Source: Myxococcales bacterium
GTDB lineage: Bacteria; Myxococcota; Myxococcia; Myxococcales; Myxococcaceae
Direction of reading: 5' to 3'
NCBI GenBank assembly: GCA_030681895.1
Contig: JAUXRI010000029.1
Location: 1 to 64,000, forward strand
DNA length: 64,000 nt
Shown here: one piece after another, positions 56,262 through 64,000 of the stretch
Layout of the letters: the number at the start of each line of letters is the position of its first letter
Numbering within the stretch: position 1 is the stretch's first letter
Notes under the pieces: model-generated
What the model was told of the DNA's origin: nothing
The model's database searches: none
What the model saw: only the letters and a program-made list of their open reading frames with translations
Translations under genes and position numbers: made by a program

Positions 56262-56879
56262 ATGAAGAAGCTGATGACCGTGTGTGCCGTGCTCGTCGCG
56301 ACTGCCGTCTTCGCCGACACCAAGGACGCCGCCGCGCCGATGATGGACATGTCGAAGATGGGCCCGGCTGCCCGCAAGGTGACCGACGAGAAGAAGACGA
56401 AGAAGGAGCTCGAGGCGTTCTTCAAGGCCGGCGACGAGGCCGACAAGAAGGGCGACATGGAGGCAGGTTTCGCCGCCATCGACTTCCCCGTCTACATGGC
56501 GACCGACGACCTCAAGGGCGTGCCCGAGGCGCGCGCCTATTCGAAGGACGAGTACGTCGCGATGATGAAGCCGATGATGGAAGGCATGCCGAAAGACATC
56601 GTCACCACGCACAAGCGCACCATCACCGTGCTGTCTGACTCGCTCGCCAACGTCGTCGACGACTGGACGATGACGATGGGCAAGGTGAAGACGACGGGCA
56701 AGAACGCGACCCTCGTGGTGAAGGTCGGCGCCGACTGGAAGCTCAAGACGATGGTCGAGGCGGGCTGGGGCGGCATGGCGGCTCCCGCGGCGGCCCCTGA
56801 GGCGAAGACGACGGCGGCGGCTCCTGCGGCGAAGCCTGCTGCGGCGCCTGCTCCGGCTGCAGCGCCTGCGAAGAAGTAA
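56262..56879 (+). CDS. Small secreted protein with NTF2/SnoaL-like core and Ala-Pro tail
   Basis: 205 residues. Signal peptide MKKLMTVCAVLVATAVFA, then a Met/Lys-rich segment, a core of about 110 residues with an NTF2-like pattern (AFFKAGDEADKKGDMEAGFAAIDFPVYMATDD ... SLANVVDDWTMTMGKVKTTGKNATLVVKVGADWKLKTMVEAGWGG), and a 35-residue Ala/Pro/Lys tail. It is predicted to be periplasmic or secreted. It has its own promoter (56167) and strong terminator (56905), so it is a monocistronic gene and may be highly expressed. The ligand is unknown. Confidence 0.65.
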   Translation: MKKLMTVCAVLVATAVFADTKDAAAPMMDMSKMGPAARKVTDEKKTKKELEAFFKAGDEADKKGDMEAGFAAIDFPVYMATDDLKGVPEARAYSKDEYVAMMKPMMEGMPKDIVTTHKRTITVLSDSLANVVDDWTMTMGKVKTTGKNATLVVKVGADWKLKTMVEAGWGGMAAPAAAPEAKTTAAAPAAKPAAAPAPAAAPAKK

Positions 56880-56904
56880 TCACCGCAGCGCCTGACGAGG
56901 TTCG

Positions 56905-56937
56905 AGGGGCCTGGAGAAATTCTCCGGGCCCCTTTTT
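56905..56937 (+). terminator. Strong intrinsic terminator
   Basis: AGGGGCCTGGAGA (56905-56917) pairs with TCTCCGGGCCCCT (56921-56933), a 13-bp stem with one T-G pair and a three-base loop, followed by five T. It lies 26 nt after the stop of the secreted-protein gene and before the convergent hydrolase gene. It may also stop transcripts from the other strand. Confidence 0.9.
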
Positions 56938-56942
56938 CGTGG

Positions 56943-59933
56943 CTACTGCGTCGGCGGCAACCAGCGGCAGCTCCAGTCGAGCTGGCACGTATCGAAGTCG
57001 AGCTCGTCGCCGTGCGTGGCCACGTAGCGGGTCATCTGGTTGATGAGCAGTGAGCCGAGGTCGAAGTTCCGCTCGGGCGTCGGCAGCGGGAAACCGTGCG
57101 TGCCTTGAGGCTCCATCATCGGGAAGAGCATGCCGCTCTTGCCGCCGCCTTGTGACTGCCGGTTCTGACGAATCAGCCGCAGCGCGGGAGTCAGGCGCGG
57201 CACGTCGAAGCCATCGCCACCCTTCGTCGAGAGCGCCTGCAGGTCGTCCACGTCCATCAGCACCGGGCGGCCCATCATGTCGAGGTGGCGGCGCGAGCTC
57301 TCGGCGCTCTCCACCGTGCCCGTGTCGGTCAGCACCTGCTGCACGGACTTGCCGTAGCGCGCGTCGACGGAGCGGAAGTCGATGAGCCCGGCAGCGCGAC
57401 CGAGCGCGACACCGGTGGCCGTGGGCACGCCCGAGTCGCCCATGGTGTTGATGTAGAACGCGCGGGTCGAGACCTTCTCGCCCGAGGCGTACACGAGCGT
57501 GCGCTCGCCGTGCATGAAGGGCGCGGTGTTCGACGGGTCAGCGCCCTCGAGCGCGACCTGCGCGAGGCCCACCATGCGCCGCAGCTCGGGGTTGCCGCGA
57601 CGCAGGCCGAAGCCGTCACCCAGCGCCACGAAGGTCGAGCCCGCGACGAAGGTGTCGCCCATGAAGGTGAAGCCCTCCTGGAACGTGGTGATGCGCTGGC
57701 TGGGCTCGCCAGAGGGCACGCAGCCCTCACGCTCCCGGGACTCGAGTGGCCCGTCGTAGAACGCGAGCTCGAGGCGATGGCCCTTGTCCGACGGCACTGC
57801 GACGCGCAGCCGGCCGTTCGCCTGCACCCGGCCACAGCGCCATTCTTTCGAGTCGAGGTTGGTCAGCACCGCGATGCTGCCGGGCTTCGGGAGCGTCTTG
57901 AGCGTCGCGACCTTTCGCTCCTTGTACTCGACGAGCTCGGGCACACCTTCGTACACGACGCCGTCACGCAGCAGCACCAGCGGCCCCATCATGCGCAGCA
58001 CCATCGCGTCGCGCACACCACCCAGCGAGCTGCGCAGGCCGATGTCGCCGAGGCCGCCACCGCCGATGATGGGAATGATGGTCTCGACGTGCGGCTCGAG
58101 CCCGCCCACGTAGCTGGCGATGATGCCGCCGAGCGAGCCACCCACGAGGTGAATGGAGGCCGGCCCACCGACATCGACGACGCCGTCACCGTCGAAGTCG
58201 CCCGCGAGGTCCGGGTTCTTGTCGCGGTTGTTGTCGTAGCTCCACGTCTTCGTGCCATCGAACGACTTGAGCGTGCGAATCACCTGGAAGAGGTCGACCG
58301 CCGTCTGGCGAACGACGTCACGGGTGTGGAAGAGGTACGACGTCCAGTAGTCGACGCCGCTGTCGACGCGGCCGTCGGCGTTCTGATCGAGCGCGCGGCC
58401 CTCGATGACGGCGGTGCCCAGGCCCTCGAAGCCGCGCGCCTTGAACTGGCCCTTCACGAGCTCGAGCTGAATCGGGTCGAGGTCGACGCCGTGGCTGACC
58501 GCGTCGATGCCCATGGTGGCAATGCCCATGCGCGCGAAGAAGCCTCCGACGTTGATGGCGTCGAACTTCGTCGAGCCGTGGCCGTGCACGAAGATGACGA
58601 GCGGCGCGGGGCCGGTGCGGTTCTTCGGCACCATGAGCCAGTAGTTCACGCCCTCGCTGCGCAGGTGGGGCAGGGCGCCAGAAGTCGTGTCGATGCTCCA
58701 CACCTGCTCGGTGAGCGGCAGTTGTTTGCCGTCGCTGCCGTTGCGCGGGAACAGCTGGGGCGAGTCGATGGTGCCGGCGGCGTGGAAGTCGATGAAGGCG
58801 AAGTTGTCGAAGAAGAGCTTCTGCTGCGCCTGCGTGTTGCCAGCGCCGAACTGCGTGTAGAGCGTCTTCGCCATCTCGAGGAAGTCGCCGCCCGGCACGA
58901 TGCGGGTGTTGCGCGGGGTGACGAGGCCGCGCTCGCGAACTTCTTTCACCTTCATCTCGGCGGGGTACTCGGTCGCGAGGCGCTTGAAGACGCCGGTGCC
59001 GTAGAGGCCATCACGCAGCGCCACGAGCGGCTTCGTCCACGCCTGGGTGGTGAAGGTCCACGCGAAGGCGACCTGGTCGACCTGGAAGCCGAGGCCTCCG
59101 AGGCACTCGTCGGCGAGCGGCTGCAGGCCCTGCGTCTGGCTGGTGTGGTTGACGAACTTGAAGGGCGACCGAATCGGAGCGCCGCCTTCTCCGACGAGGT
59201 GGCTCGTCAAGACGACCGCGTAGGTGGTGGCCTCACGGAGCGGATACACGGGCCGCGCGATGAGCGTGTTCGTCTCGCGCTCGTAGAAGGTGACGATGGA
59301 CGAGTCGGTCTTGCTCCGCGTGTTCGGGTGGTCGAGCACCCCGTCCATGTCGGTGTCTTCGCCGTCGTCGAGCACGCCGTTGCCGTTGAGATCTTCTTCG
59401 GTCTCTTCGAAGAGCAGCGTCTGGTGATGCCCGCGTGGATCGTCGGGGTAGTAGTCGGGGCGATCGAGCCGCGCCGGGAACAGGCCCTCACCGAGATCGA
59501 TCGGCATCGCTTTGCAGTAGTCCGGCGAGCCACGCGTGACGTCGATGACGAGCACCGTGTCGTCGGACGTCTCGTAGCGATCGTTGTGGTGCCGGCGAAT
59601 GATGTTCTCGACGTCGAGCGGCTTGTCGAAGCTGACGGTGATGGGCGCCAGCGTGCCCCAGCCGTCGAGCTCGTCGAGGCCGGCGCGCGTGCGCTGCTCC
59701 CAGGCGGTCGGCGCGACCATCGAGGCGTTGAGGCGGCGCTTCGTCGGTGAGAGCGCGTCGAAGCGGGTCGCGAAGTCGTTCGGGAGCGGAATGTCGGGCA
59801 ACGGCCGGTGGAAGGCGTCGAACGAGACGGCAGGTCCTTCGCCAGCCTTCGTCTGCATCAGGCCCATGCCCTCGGGCGACAGGCACGCGGTGGCGAGAAT
59901 GGAGAAACCAACCAGACGAAATGGAGTTCGCAC
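56943..59933 (-). CDS. Large alpha/beta-hydrolase lipoprotein
   Basis: 996 residues from GTG 59933. Lipobox ILATAC follows a short basic signal. A hydrolase fold is visible in the middle: LVIFVHGHGSTKFD (oxyanion strand-turn) and the nucleophile elbow LVGGSLGGIIAS with the catalytic Ser in GGSLGG. Three short acidic loops resemble EF-hand/thrombospondin-type calcium sites: DLNGNGVLDDGEDTDMDGV, QNADGRVDSG and DFDGDGVVDVG. The N-terminal 250 residues (FDAFHRPLPDIPLPNDFATRFD) look like the N-terminal part of extracellular lipases and esterases. It is predicted to act on esters at the cell surface; the substrate is unknown. An upstream extension to 60077 lacks a signal and is rejected. Confidence 0.75.
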   Translation of the reverse strand: MRTPFRLVGFSILATACLSPEGMGLMQTKAGEGPAVSFDAFHRPLPDIPLPNDFATRFDALSPTKRRLNASMVAPTAWEQRTRAGLDELDGWGTLAPITVSFDKPLDVENIIRRHHNDRYETSDDTVLVIDVTRGSPDYCKAMPIDLGEGLFPARLDRPDYYPDDPRGHHQTLLFEETEEDLNGNGVLDDGEDTDMDGVLDHPNTRSKTDSSIVTFYERETNTLIARPVYPLREATTYAVVLTSHLVGEGGAPIRSPFKFVNHTSQTQGLQPLADECLGGLGFQVDQVAFAWTFTTQAWTKPLVALRDGLYGTGVFKRLATEYPAEMKVKEVRERGLVTPRNTRIVPGGDFLEMAKTLYTQFGAGNTQAQQKLFFDNFAFIDFHAAGTIDSPQLFPRNGSDGKQLPLTEQVWSIDTTSGALPHLRSEGVNYWLMVPKNRTGPAPLVIFVHGHGSTKFDAINVGGFFARMGIATMGIDAVSHGVDLDPIQLELVKGQFKARGFEGLGTAVIEGRALDQNADGRVDSGVDYWTSYLFHTRDVVRQTAVDLFQVIRTLKSFDGTKTWSYDNNRDKNPDLAGDFDGDGVVDVGGPASIHLVGGSLGGIIASYVGGLEPHVETIIPIIGGGGLGDIGLRSSLGGVRDAMVLRMMGPLVLLRDGVVYEGVPELVEYKERKVATLKTLPKPGSIAVLTNLDSKEWRCGRVQANGRLRVAVPSDKGHRLELAFYDGPLESREREGCVPSGEPSQRITTFQEGFTFMGDTFVAGSTFVALGDGFGLRRGNPELRRMVGLAQVALEGADPSNTAPFMHGERTLVYASGEKVSTRAFYINTMGDSGVPTATGVALGRAAGLIDFRSVDARYGKSVQQVLTDTGTVESAESSRRHLDMMGRPVLMDVDDLQALSTKGGDGFDVPRLTPALRLIRQNRQSQGGGKSGMLFPMMEPQGTHGFPLPTPERNFDLGSLLINQMTRYVATHGDELDFDTCQLDWSCRWLPPTQ

Positions 59934-60132
59934 CGGGCGCGTGTGACACGGCGCCCGCCGTTCGCGCAAGGGCTCCACTGGTTTCGAAGGTCGAGACCCC
60001 CTCGGATTTCGGAGCTCGCCCGGGGCGCGACTGACGCGTCGCCTCCATCGGTTGTTGCCCCCGATCGGCAGCGGCAACCGACGACGATGACGGGAGCGCT
60101 CGAGTGGTCTTCACGTTGCAGTTCCCTGGCGC

Positions 60133-60633
60133 ATGAAAACACCTCACCTCGTGACCCTCGGATTCGTCCTCAGCGGCCTGTGCGCGTGCTTCCCGCAGGC
60201 GGCCGCTGATTGTGTTGGCAACGCCGTCGGGCAATCGATCGGGCTCGCGGTTGGAGCAGGGCTCGGCGACGCCTTCGGGCCAGCCTTCTCTCGAGACCTG
60301 GCTTCACAACCCGACTCGGCACGGGTGACGGACGCGGGGACGTTCGTCTCGGTGCCGCACGAGGGCGGGCGGCTCGAGTTCACCTTCGAGGCTGGAGTTC
60401 GTTCAGGGGCGCTGCCTCGCCGCGACGACGTCTGCTTGATGCGTGACTACGCGCTCTTTCGCCCAGCCGACGCGGGCGTCGCCATCGTGCGGATGGAGGT
60501 GACGTTCGCCTCGGAGCAACCCGCTGACGGAGGCACTCGGGTGAAGCTCGACTGTACGGGGCTGTCTCGGAGGTCAGCCGATGGTGGGGCGCAGCCAATG
60601 GCCGATCGATCGATCGACGTCATCGCGCAGTGA
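60133..60633 (+). CDS. Small lipoprotein
   Basis: 166 residues with lipobox SGLCAC (the lipidated residue could be Cys17 or Cys19). A Gly/Ala-rich segment GNAVGQSIGLAVGAGLGDAFG follows, which looks like a Gly-zipper membrane hairpin. The rest is soluble, with ARVTDAGTFVSVPHEGGRLEFTFEAG and two Cys. No family is recognised. The gene is convergent with the Nudix gene, 28 nt apart. Confidence 0.55.
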   Translation: MKTPHLVTLGFVLSGLCACFPQAAADCVGNAVGQSIGLAVGAGLGDAFGPAFSRDLASQPDSARVTDAGTFVSVPHEGGRLEFTFEAGVRSGALPRRDDVCLMRDYALFRPADAGVAIVRMEVTFASEQPADGGTRVKLDCTGLSRRSADGGAQPMADRSIDVIAQ

Positions 60634-60661
60634 GGCGAGAAGCACCCCGTGGTGCGCGCGC

Positions 60662-61174
60662 TCAGAGCGCCGGCTCGGTGCGTTCAGGCACGAGGCCTCC
60701 ACGGGCGAGCCAGTCCTTCACGCCGAGCCCGGTGCCGAAAGGCCACGGCTTGAGCTTCTCTTTCGGGATGTGCTTCGTCGCTTCGAGCTCGTCGGACAAG
60801 GTGATGGGGCCGTCGGCGAGGACGTGGAAGCAGATGATGAGCTCGTTGCGCATCTCGAACGGGTAGACGCCGACGAGCGAGACGACACGCGCGTCGAGGT
60901 TGGTCTCTTCTTTCACTTCGCGGAGCACCGCTGCCTCGGGCGTCTCGTTCGCTTCGAGGAAGCCGGTCACCAACGCGAAGACCTTCTCGGGCCAGCCCTT
61001 GCCACGCGCGAGCAACACCGCGCCGTCGTGCTCGATGATGGCCGCGACGACCGGCGTGGGGTTGCCCCAGAAGACGAAGCCGCAGCCGTCTGTCGGGCAC
61101 GCGGGGCGCGGTTTGCCACCAGCGGACTTCTCGATGAGGGCGGTGGCGCAGCGCGGGCAGAAGCGGAAGTCCAT
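60662..61174 (-). CDS. Nudix hydrolase with zinc ribbon (NudC-like)
   Basis: 170 residues. An N-terminal zinc ribbon (FCPRCATAL ... ACPTDGCGF) precedes a Nudix domain whose box reads GFLEANETPEAAVLREVKEETNLD, matching Gx5Ex7REUxEExGU. The later PWPFGTG recalls the SQPWPFPxS motif of NudC NAD(H) pyrophosphatases/RNA decapping enzymes, but the usual NudC N-terminal domain is missing and the Pro-x-Ser end is altered. It therefore hydrolyses a nucleoside diphosphate derivative, possibly NADH-like. The ATG is preceded by an acceptable gap; the divergent cupin gene starts 69 nt away. Confidence 0.8.
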   Translation of the reverse strand: MDFRFCPRCATALIEKSAGGKPRPACPTDGCGFVFWGNPTPVVAAIIEHDGAVLLARGKGWPEKVFALVTGFLEANETPEAAVLREVKEETNLDARVVSLVGVYPFEMRNELIICFHVLADGPITLSDELEATKHIPKEKLKPWPFGTGLGVKDWLARGGLVPERTEPAL

Positions 61175-61243
61175 GAGGTGGATCTGCCACGTGGTGACAT
61201 TCGTTCAAGCGGCAGTGACCCGCCCTGCAGTACGAGAGGCTTC

Positions 61244-61651
61244 ATGAGCGAGAAGCCTCTGCACCTCGAAACAGACGCGATTCACCTGGGCGGCCGGAGT
61301 GGCGCCGCTGCCGTCGTCGGCTTCGGCAACGACTACGAGCGCTACATCGCCACGCACTGCACGCCGGCCGACCCGGGCCGACTGGTCAGCCTGGCGACCT
61401 CGACGAAGGACTGGCCGGTCTGGGAACTGCACCCGGCGGGAGACGAGGTCGTCATCGTCATCTCAGGCAAGGCGGAGTTCATTCAGGACTTCAACGGCAC
61501 GATGAAGCGCACCGTCGTCGGTCCGAACGAGGCCATCATCAACCCGCCCGGAGTGCCGCACACCGCGAACGTCATCGAGGCCTTCACCGCGCTGTACATC
61601 ACGCCGTGCCCCGAGACGTCGCACGTGCCGCGGAAGCCGACCGATGTCTGA
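61244..61651 (+). CDS. Cupin-domain protein
   Basis: 135 residues. A single cupin barrel: ELHPAGDEVVIVISGKAEFI for the first motif and VVGPNEAIINPPGVPHTANV for the second, with a metal-binding His in PHTA. The first motif has only one His plus Glu/Asp, so metal binding may be weak. Stop overlaps the start of the SnoaL-like gene by eight bases, so they are co-translated. The substrate is unknown. Confidence 0.8.
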   Translation: MSEKPLHLETDAIHLGGRSGAAAVVGFGNDYERYIATHCTPADPGRLVSLATSTKDWPVWELHPAGDEVVIVISGKAEFIQDFNGTMKRTVVGPNEAIINPPGVPHTANVIEAFTALYITPCPETSHVPRKPTDV

Positions 61652-62018
61652 GGTGCCGGCGTTTCTGGTGGCGCTCGAGGACGCGTTCAACGCGGCGATG
61701 GTGTCGAACGACGTCGAGCGGATCGCGGCGTGTGTCACCGACGATTGGGTTCTCGTGACGCCCGAGGTCGGGCCGGTGTCGCGCGAGGCAATCCTCGAGG
61801 CCATCCGCTCCGGCAGGCTGACGCACGCGACGATGACGAAGACTGCGTCACACGCGAAGGTGATGGGCGACGTCGCGTGGGTGACGGGACGAGGGCAGAA
61901 CACGGGCACCTTCCGCGGCGCGCCGATGTCGGCCGACGAGTGGGTCACCGACGTCTACCAGCGCGTCGATGGCGTCTGGCGCTGTTCGCTGACGCACCTC
62001 ACGCCGGCGCCACGCTGA
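61644..62018 (+). CDS. SnoaL/DUF4440-like NTF2-fold protein
   Basis: 124 residues: FLVALEDAFNAAMVSNDVERIAACVTDDWVLVTPEVGPVSREAILEAI followed by TKTASHAKVMGDVAWVTGRG and VTDVYQRVDGVWRCSLTHLT, the standard NTF2-like alpha+beta pattern (DUF4440/SnoaL). It may be an enzyme or ligand-binding protein for small molecules. It overlaps the cupin gene upstream and, at its 3' end, the convergent AraC gene by 20 bp. Confidence 0.75.
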   Translation: MSEVPAFLVALEDAFNAAMVSNDVERIAACVTDDWVLVTPEVGPVSREAILEAIRSGRLTHATMTKTASHAKVMGDVAWVTGRGQNTGTFRGAPMSADEWVTDVYQRVDGVWRCSLTHLTPAPR

Positions 62019-62841
62019 GCTCGTGGACGGCCCGCGCGATCGGGTCGTTCAGTGACGCGCTGAGCGCCCTCGCGGTGACGCTCGAGAAGCGGCGAACATC
62101 ACGCGCCAGGTGCGATTGATCCGAGTAGCCAAGGTCGAGCGCGAGGTGCGCGAGGCTGGGCGCGCCCGCCCGCAGCCGCGTCAGGACCCGTGAGAAGCGC
62201 TGCACCTCGGCGTAGCGCTTCGGCGACAGACCAACCTCACGAGCGAAGCGATCGTGAAGATGTTTGCGGCTGAAGCCGAGCTCGGTCGCGAGCTGGTGAA
62301 TGGCGACGCGGCCGCCAGTCGAGTCGATTCGGTCGAGGGCCCAGGCGGTGACTCTCGAGAGCTGCCGCCCGTCGAGGAGCCGCTGCTCGAGGGCCTGCGT
62401 CACCCGCTCGAAACGTTCGGTCCACGTGCTGGCCCCGGCGAGCTGCTCGGGCAGCGACTCGGACACCTCGAGATCGTCGAGTGAGACGACGTGCCGTGCC
62501 ATCTCGTGCATCGGCCTCGCACCAAAGGCGAGGGCGCCGCGGATCGTCAGGTTGAGCTGAACCCCGGCGTGCGCCGACGCGAACTCGGTGAGTGACGCGC
62601 CATCGTCGATGCCCGCGAAGAAGCCGACGCGATGGCGACGGGCGTCGACCGCGATGGGGGCTCCGAACTCGATGATCAAGACCGCCCGGCCAGTCGGGTA
62701 CTCGAGGCGGCGAACCGGCACCGGGCTCCATTCGCGATAGCCGGTCCACGACTCGATGAACGGCCGAAGGTGCGCAGGCATCGGAGACACCGCGACCTCG
62801 AAGCCGGCGGTTGGTGTCCCTCCGCGCTGAACCCGGACCAT
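61999..62841 (-). CDS. AraC-family transcriptional regulator
   Basis: 280 residues from ATG 62841 (GTG 62844 directly before it). The N-terminal half is an effector-binding region with HLRPFIESWTGYREW and RRLEYPTGRAVLIIEFG. The C-terminal 100 residues contain two helix-turn-helix motifs of the AraC type: RVAIHQLATELGFSRKHLHDRFAREVGLSPKRYAEVQRF and APSLAHLALDLGYSDQSHLARDVRRFSSVTARAL. It is convergent with the cupin/SnoaL pair and divergent from the HAD-ArsN2 gene (41 nt between starts), so either could be its target. The effector is unknown. Confidence 0.9.
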   Translation of the reverse strand: MVRVQRGGTPTAGFEVAVSPMPAHLRPFIESWTGYREWSPVPVRRLEYPTGRAVLIIEFGAPIAVDARRHRVGFFAGIDDGASLTEFASAHAGVQLNLTIRGALAFGARPMHEMARHVVSLDDLEVSESLPEQLAGASTWTERFERVTQALEQRLLDGRQLSRVTAWALDRIDSTGGRVAIHQLATELGFSRKHLHDRFAREVGLSPKRYAEVQRFSRVLTRLRAGAPSLAHLALDLGYSDQSHLARDVRRFSSVTARALSASLNDPIARAVHELSVAPA

Positions 62842-62882
62842 CACGCGCGTGAGCGTAGCGTGCCTCGTGGTACACGCGCCGC

Positions 62883-63920
62883 ATGCGCGCAGTGCTCTTC
62901 GACATGGACGGCGTTCTCGTTCGAAGCGAGGAGGTCTGGTTCCGGGTCGTCGAAGCCGCCGGCGTTCGGTTCCGTGGCCGCGCCATCACGCGCGACGAGT
63001 TCTTCCCCACCTTCGGGCAGGGCACTGCGGCCGATGTTCCCGTCTTCGGGCTGAGCTGTTCGGTCGCTGAACTCGACGCGTTCTACGTGTCGGAGTTCAT
63101 CAAGCACCTCGACGCGATGTGGGTGAACCCCGAGGCCGCGCCGCTCGCCGAGGCGTTGACGAAGCGCGGGCTCCGCATTGGCATCGTCACCAACACCGTC
63201 GCGCCGCTCGCACGCGCGATCCTGGAGCACGCGAAGCTGGCGACCTGGTTCGAGGTGCGAGCGACGGCCGACCGGGTCGAGCACGCGAAGCCGGCGCCCG
63301 ATCTCGTGCTCCTCGGGTTGAAGGAGCTCGGCGTGTCGGCGGCCGACGCGGTGATGATCGGTGACTCACGGTTCGATCGTGAAGCCGCGCGCGCGGCCGG
63401 CGTGCGCTTCATCGGCCTCAAGCTCGACGGCGATGGGCGCATCGAGCGGCTCGGCGATCTTCCGGTCGAGCTCGGCTGGTCGTCGGCGTGGCGGCTGCGA
63501 GTCGCGCGTGCTGGCGATGAAGGCGAGGTGGAGTCGCTCCTGGGACGGCTGTCGCTTCCACTCGATGGGCTCCGTGACCTCTTCCCCGCCGCGTACGTGG
63601 TGGCCGTCGAGGGCTCGAAGATCGTCGGCGTCGCGGGGCTCGAACGACACGGTCACGACGGGCTCTTGCGCTCCGTCGCGGTCGAGCCACGGCTACAGCG
63701 AACCGGTCTCGGGGCCGCGCTCGTCGACGAACGACTGGCCGAGGCGCGCAAGCAGGGCCTGCAGTCGGTCTCGCTCCTCACCACGACGGCGCGCGAGTAC
63801 TTCCTGACCAAGGGCTTCCACGACGCGCCACGCGAAGCAGCCGCTCCAGCCGTCGCGAAGTCGATCGAGTTCACGAAGGCGTGCCCTTCGGCTGCGGCGC
63901 ATCTCGTCTGGCGACCATGA
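62883..63920 (+). CDS. HAD-family phosphatase fused to an ArsN2-like N-acetyltransferase
   Basis: 345 residues. Residues 1-195 are a HAD phosphatase: FDMDGVLVRS (Asp7, Asp9), IVTNT, the Lys in HAKPAPD and the acidic MIGDSRFDREAARAAG. Residues 205-345 are a GNAT acetyltransferase close to ArsN2: AGLERHGHDGLLRSVAVEPRLQRTGLGAALV (acetyl-CoA loop QRTGLG), LLTTTAREYFLTKGFHDAPREAAAPAV, FTKACPSAAAHLV. ArsN-type enzymes are associated with arsenic resistance, and ArsN1 acetylates arsinothricin. No arsenic pump, regulator or reductase gene is within the window. The start is shared with the divergent AraC promoter region. The fusion is unusual; substrates of both halves are unknown. Confidence 0.8.
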   Translation: MRAVLFDMDGVLVRSEEVWFRVVEAAGVRFRGRAITRDEFFPTFGQGTAADVPVFGLSCSVAELDAFYVSEFIKHLDAMWVNPEAAPLAEALTKRGLRIGIVTNTVAPLARAILEHAKLATWFEVRATADRVEHAKPAPDLVLLGLKELGVSAADAVMIGDSRFDREAARAAGVRFIGLKLDGDGRIERLGDLPVELGWSSAWRLRVARAGDEGEVESLLGRLSLPLDGLRDLFPAAYVVAVEGSKIVGVAGLERHGHDGLLRSVAVEPRLQRTGLGAALVDERLAEARKQGLQSVSLLTTTAREYFLTKGFHDAPREAAAPAVAKSIEFTKACPSAAAHLVWRP

Positions 63921-64000
63921 ATCGGCTCGGAGCGAAGGGCGACCGCCACGGGCCGCGTTTGTGCCCTGGTCGCATCGATCGGTTCCCGTTCGAGAGGCTC

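Noticed and set aside
57285..59750. An 821-codon plus-strand frame opposite the alpha/beta-hydrolase gene
   Set aside because: Antisense shadow with biased composition; the minus-strand reading has lipobox, HGHG and GGSLGG motifs.

Overview
This is a very GC-rich chromosomal segment whose codon third positions are almost always G or C. It is densely packed on both strands and shows no insertion sequence, integrase, CRISPR array or recognisable tRNA/rRNA. Many predicted secreted lipoproteins carry long Asp-Ala-Gly or Gly-rich spacers. One-component signalling proteins built on GspE/MshEN N-terminal modules, a pseudokinase and a very large HEAT-like protein add to this picture. I infer a member of the Myxococcota (a myxobacterium-like deltaproteobacterium); genus and species cannot be fixed from this stretch alone.

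Layout. (a) 1-10.6 kb: a partial gene end, then an outer-membrane beta-barrel-like protein followed at once by two giant paralogous zinc-metalloprotease lipoproteins (DUF4953/EcxA-like metzincins), closed by a hairpin terminator. (b) 10.6-18 kb: a SprT-like protease with a possible sliding-clamp motif, pyruvate kinase, a REC-EAL c-di-GMP phosphodiesterase (minus strand), an acyl-CoA carboxylase beta subunit, and a tightly overlapping TPR/SixA/CHAD trio. (c) 18-21.3 kb, minus strand: a frameshifted hypothetical gene and three lipoproteins, one carrying three haem c motifs. (d) 21.4-26.9 kb: a pseudokinase-GspE_N fusion, a three-domain universal stress protein, a GAF histidine kinase and a TerB-like protein. 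(e) 26.9-28.8 kb, minus strand: dapD-dapE of lysine/peptidoglycan synthesis. (f) 28.8-34.2 kb: a DTW-domain tRNA enzyme, an RMD1-like membrane protein, a MshEN-REC-adenylate cyclase, a relic of a sigma-54 activator AAA+ domain, a second TerB-like protein, and small membrane/lipoproteins. (g) 34.4-37.5 kb: gyrA, followed by degenerate 21-nt repeats. (h) 37.5-46.9 kb: pectate lyase-like lipoprotein, 1188-residue HEAT-like protein, membrane and outer-membrane proteins, EF-hand-like and SCP2-like small proteins. (i) 46.9-56.1 kb: SelO, an endostatin-like lipoprotein, an M50-like membrane protease, a YciH/SUI1 protein with a VKOR-DsbA fusion, YgfZ, oligoribonuclease, and two duplicated TPR genes. 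(j) 56.2-64 kb: a small secreted protein with a clear promoter and terminator, a 996-residue alpha/beta-hydrolase lipoprotein, Nudix, cupin and SnoaL-like proteins, an AraC regulator, and a HAD-ArsN2-like fusion.

How the genes may work together. Housekeeping functions (pyk, pccB, dapDE, gyrA, orn, ygfZ, selO) are interleaved with a strong envelope/secretome component (at least ten predicted lipoproteins) and a second-messenger component. The latter comprises an EAL phosphodiesterase and two proteins with GspE/MshEN-type modules, a family known to bind c-di-GMP, one of them joined to an adenylate cyclase. The most unusual items are the outer-membrane/tandem-metzincin cassette, the MshEN-REC-cyclase with its downstream AAA+ relic, the pseudokinase-GspE_N fusion, the SprT protein with a clamp-like motif, and the HAD-ArsN2 fusion. 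All functional calls rest on reading motifs by eye; no database search was run.
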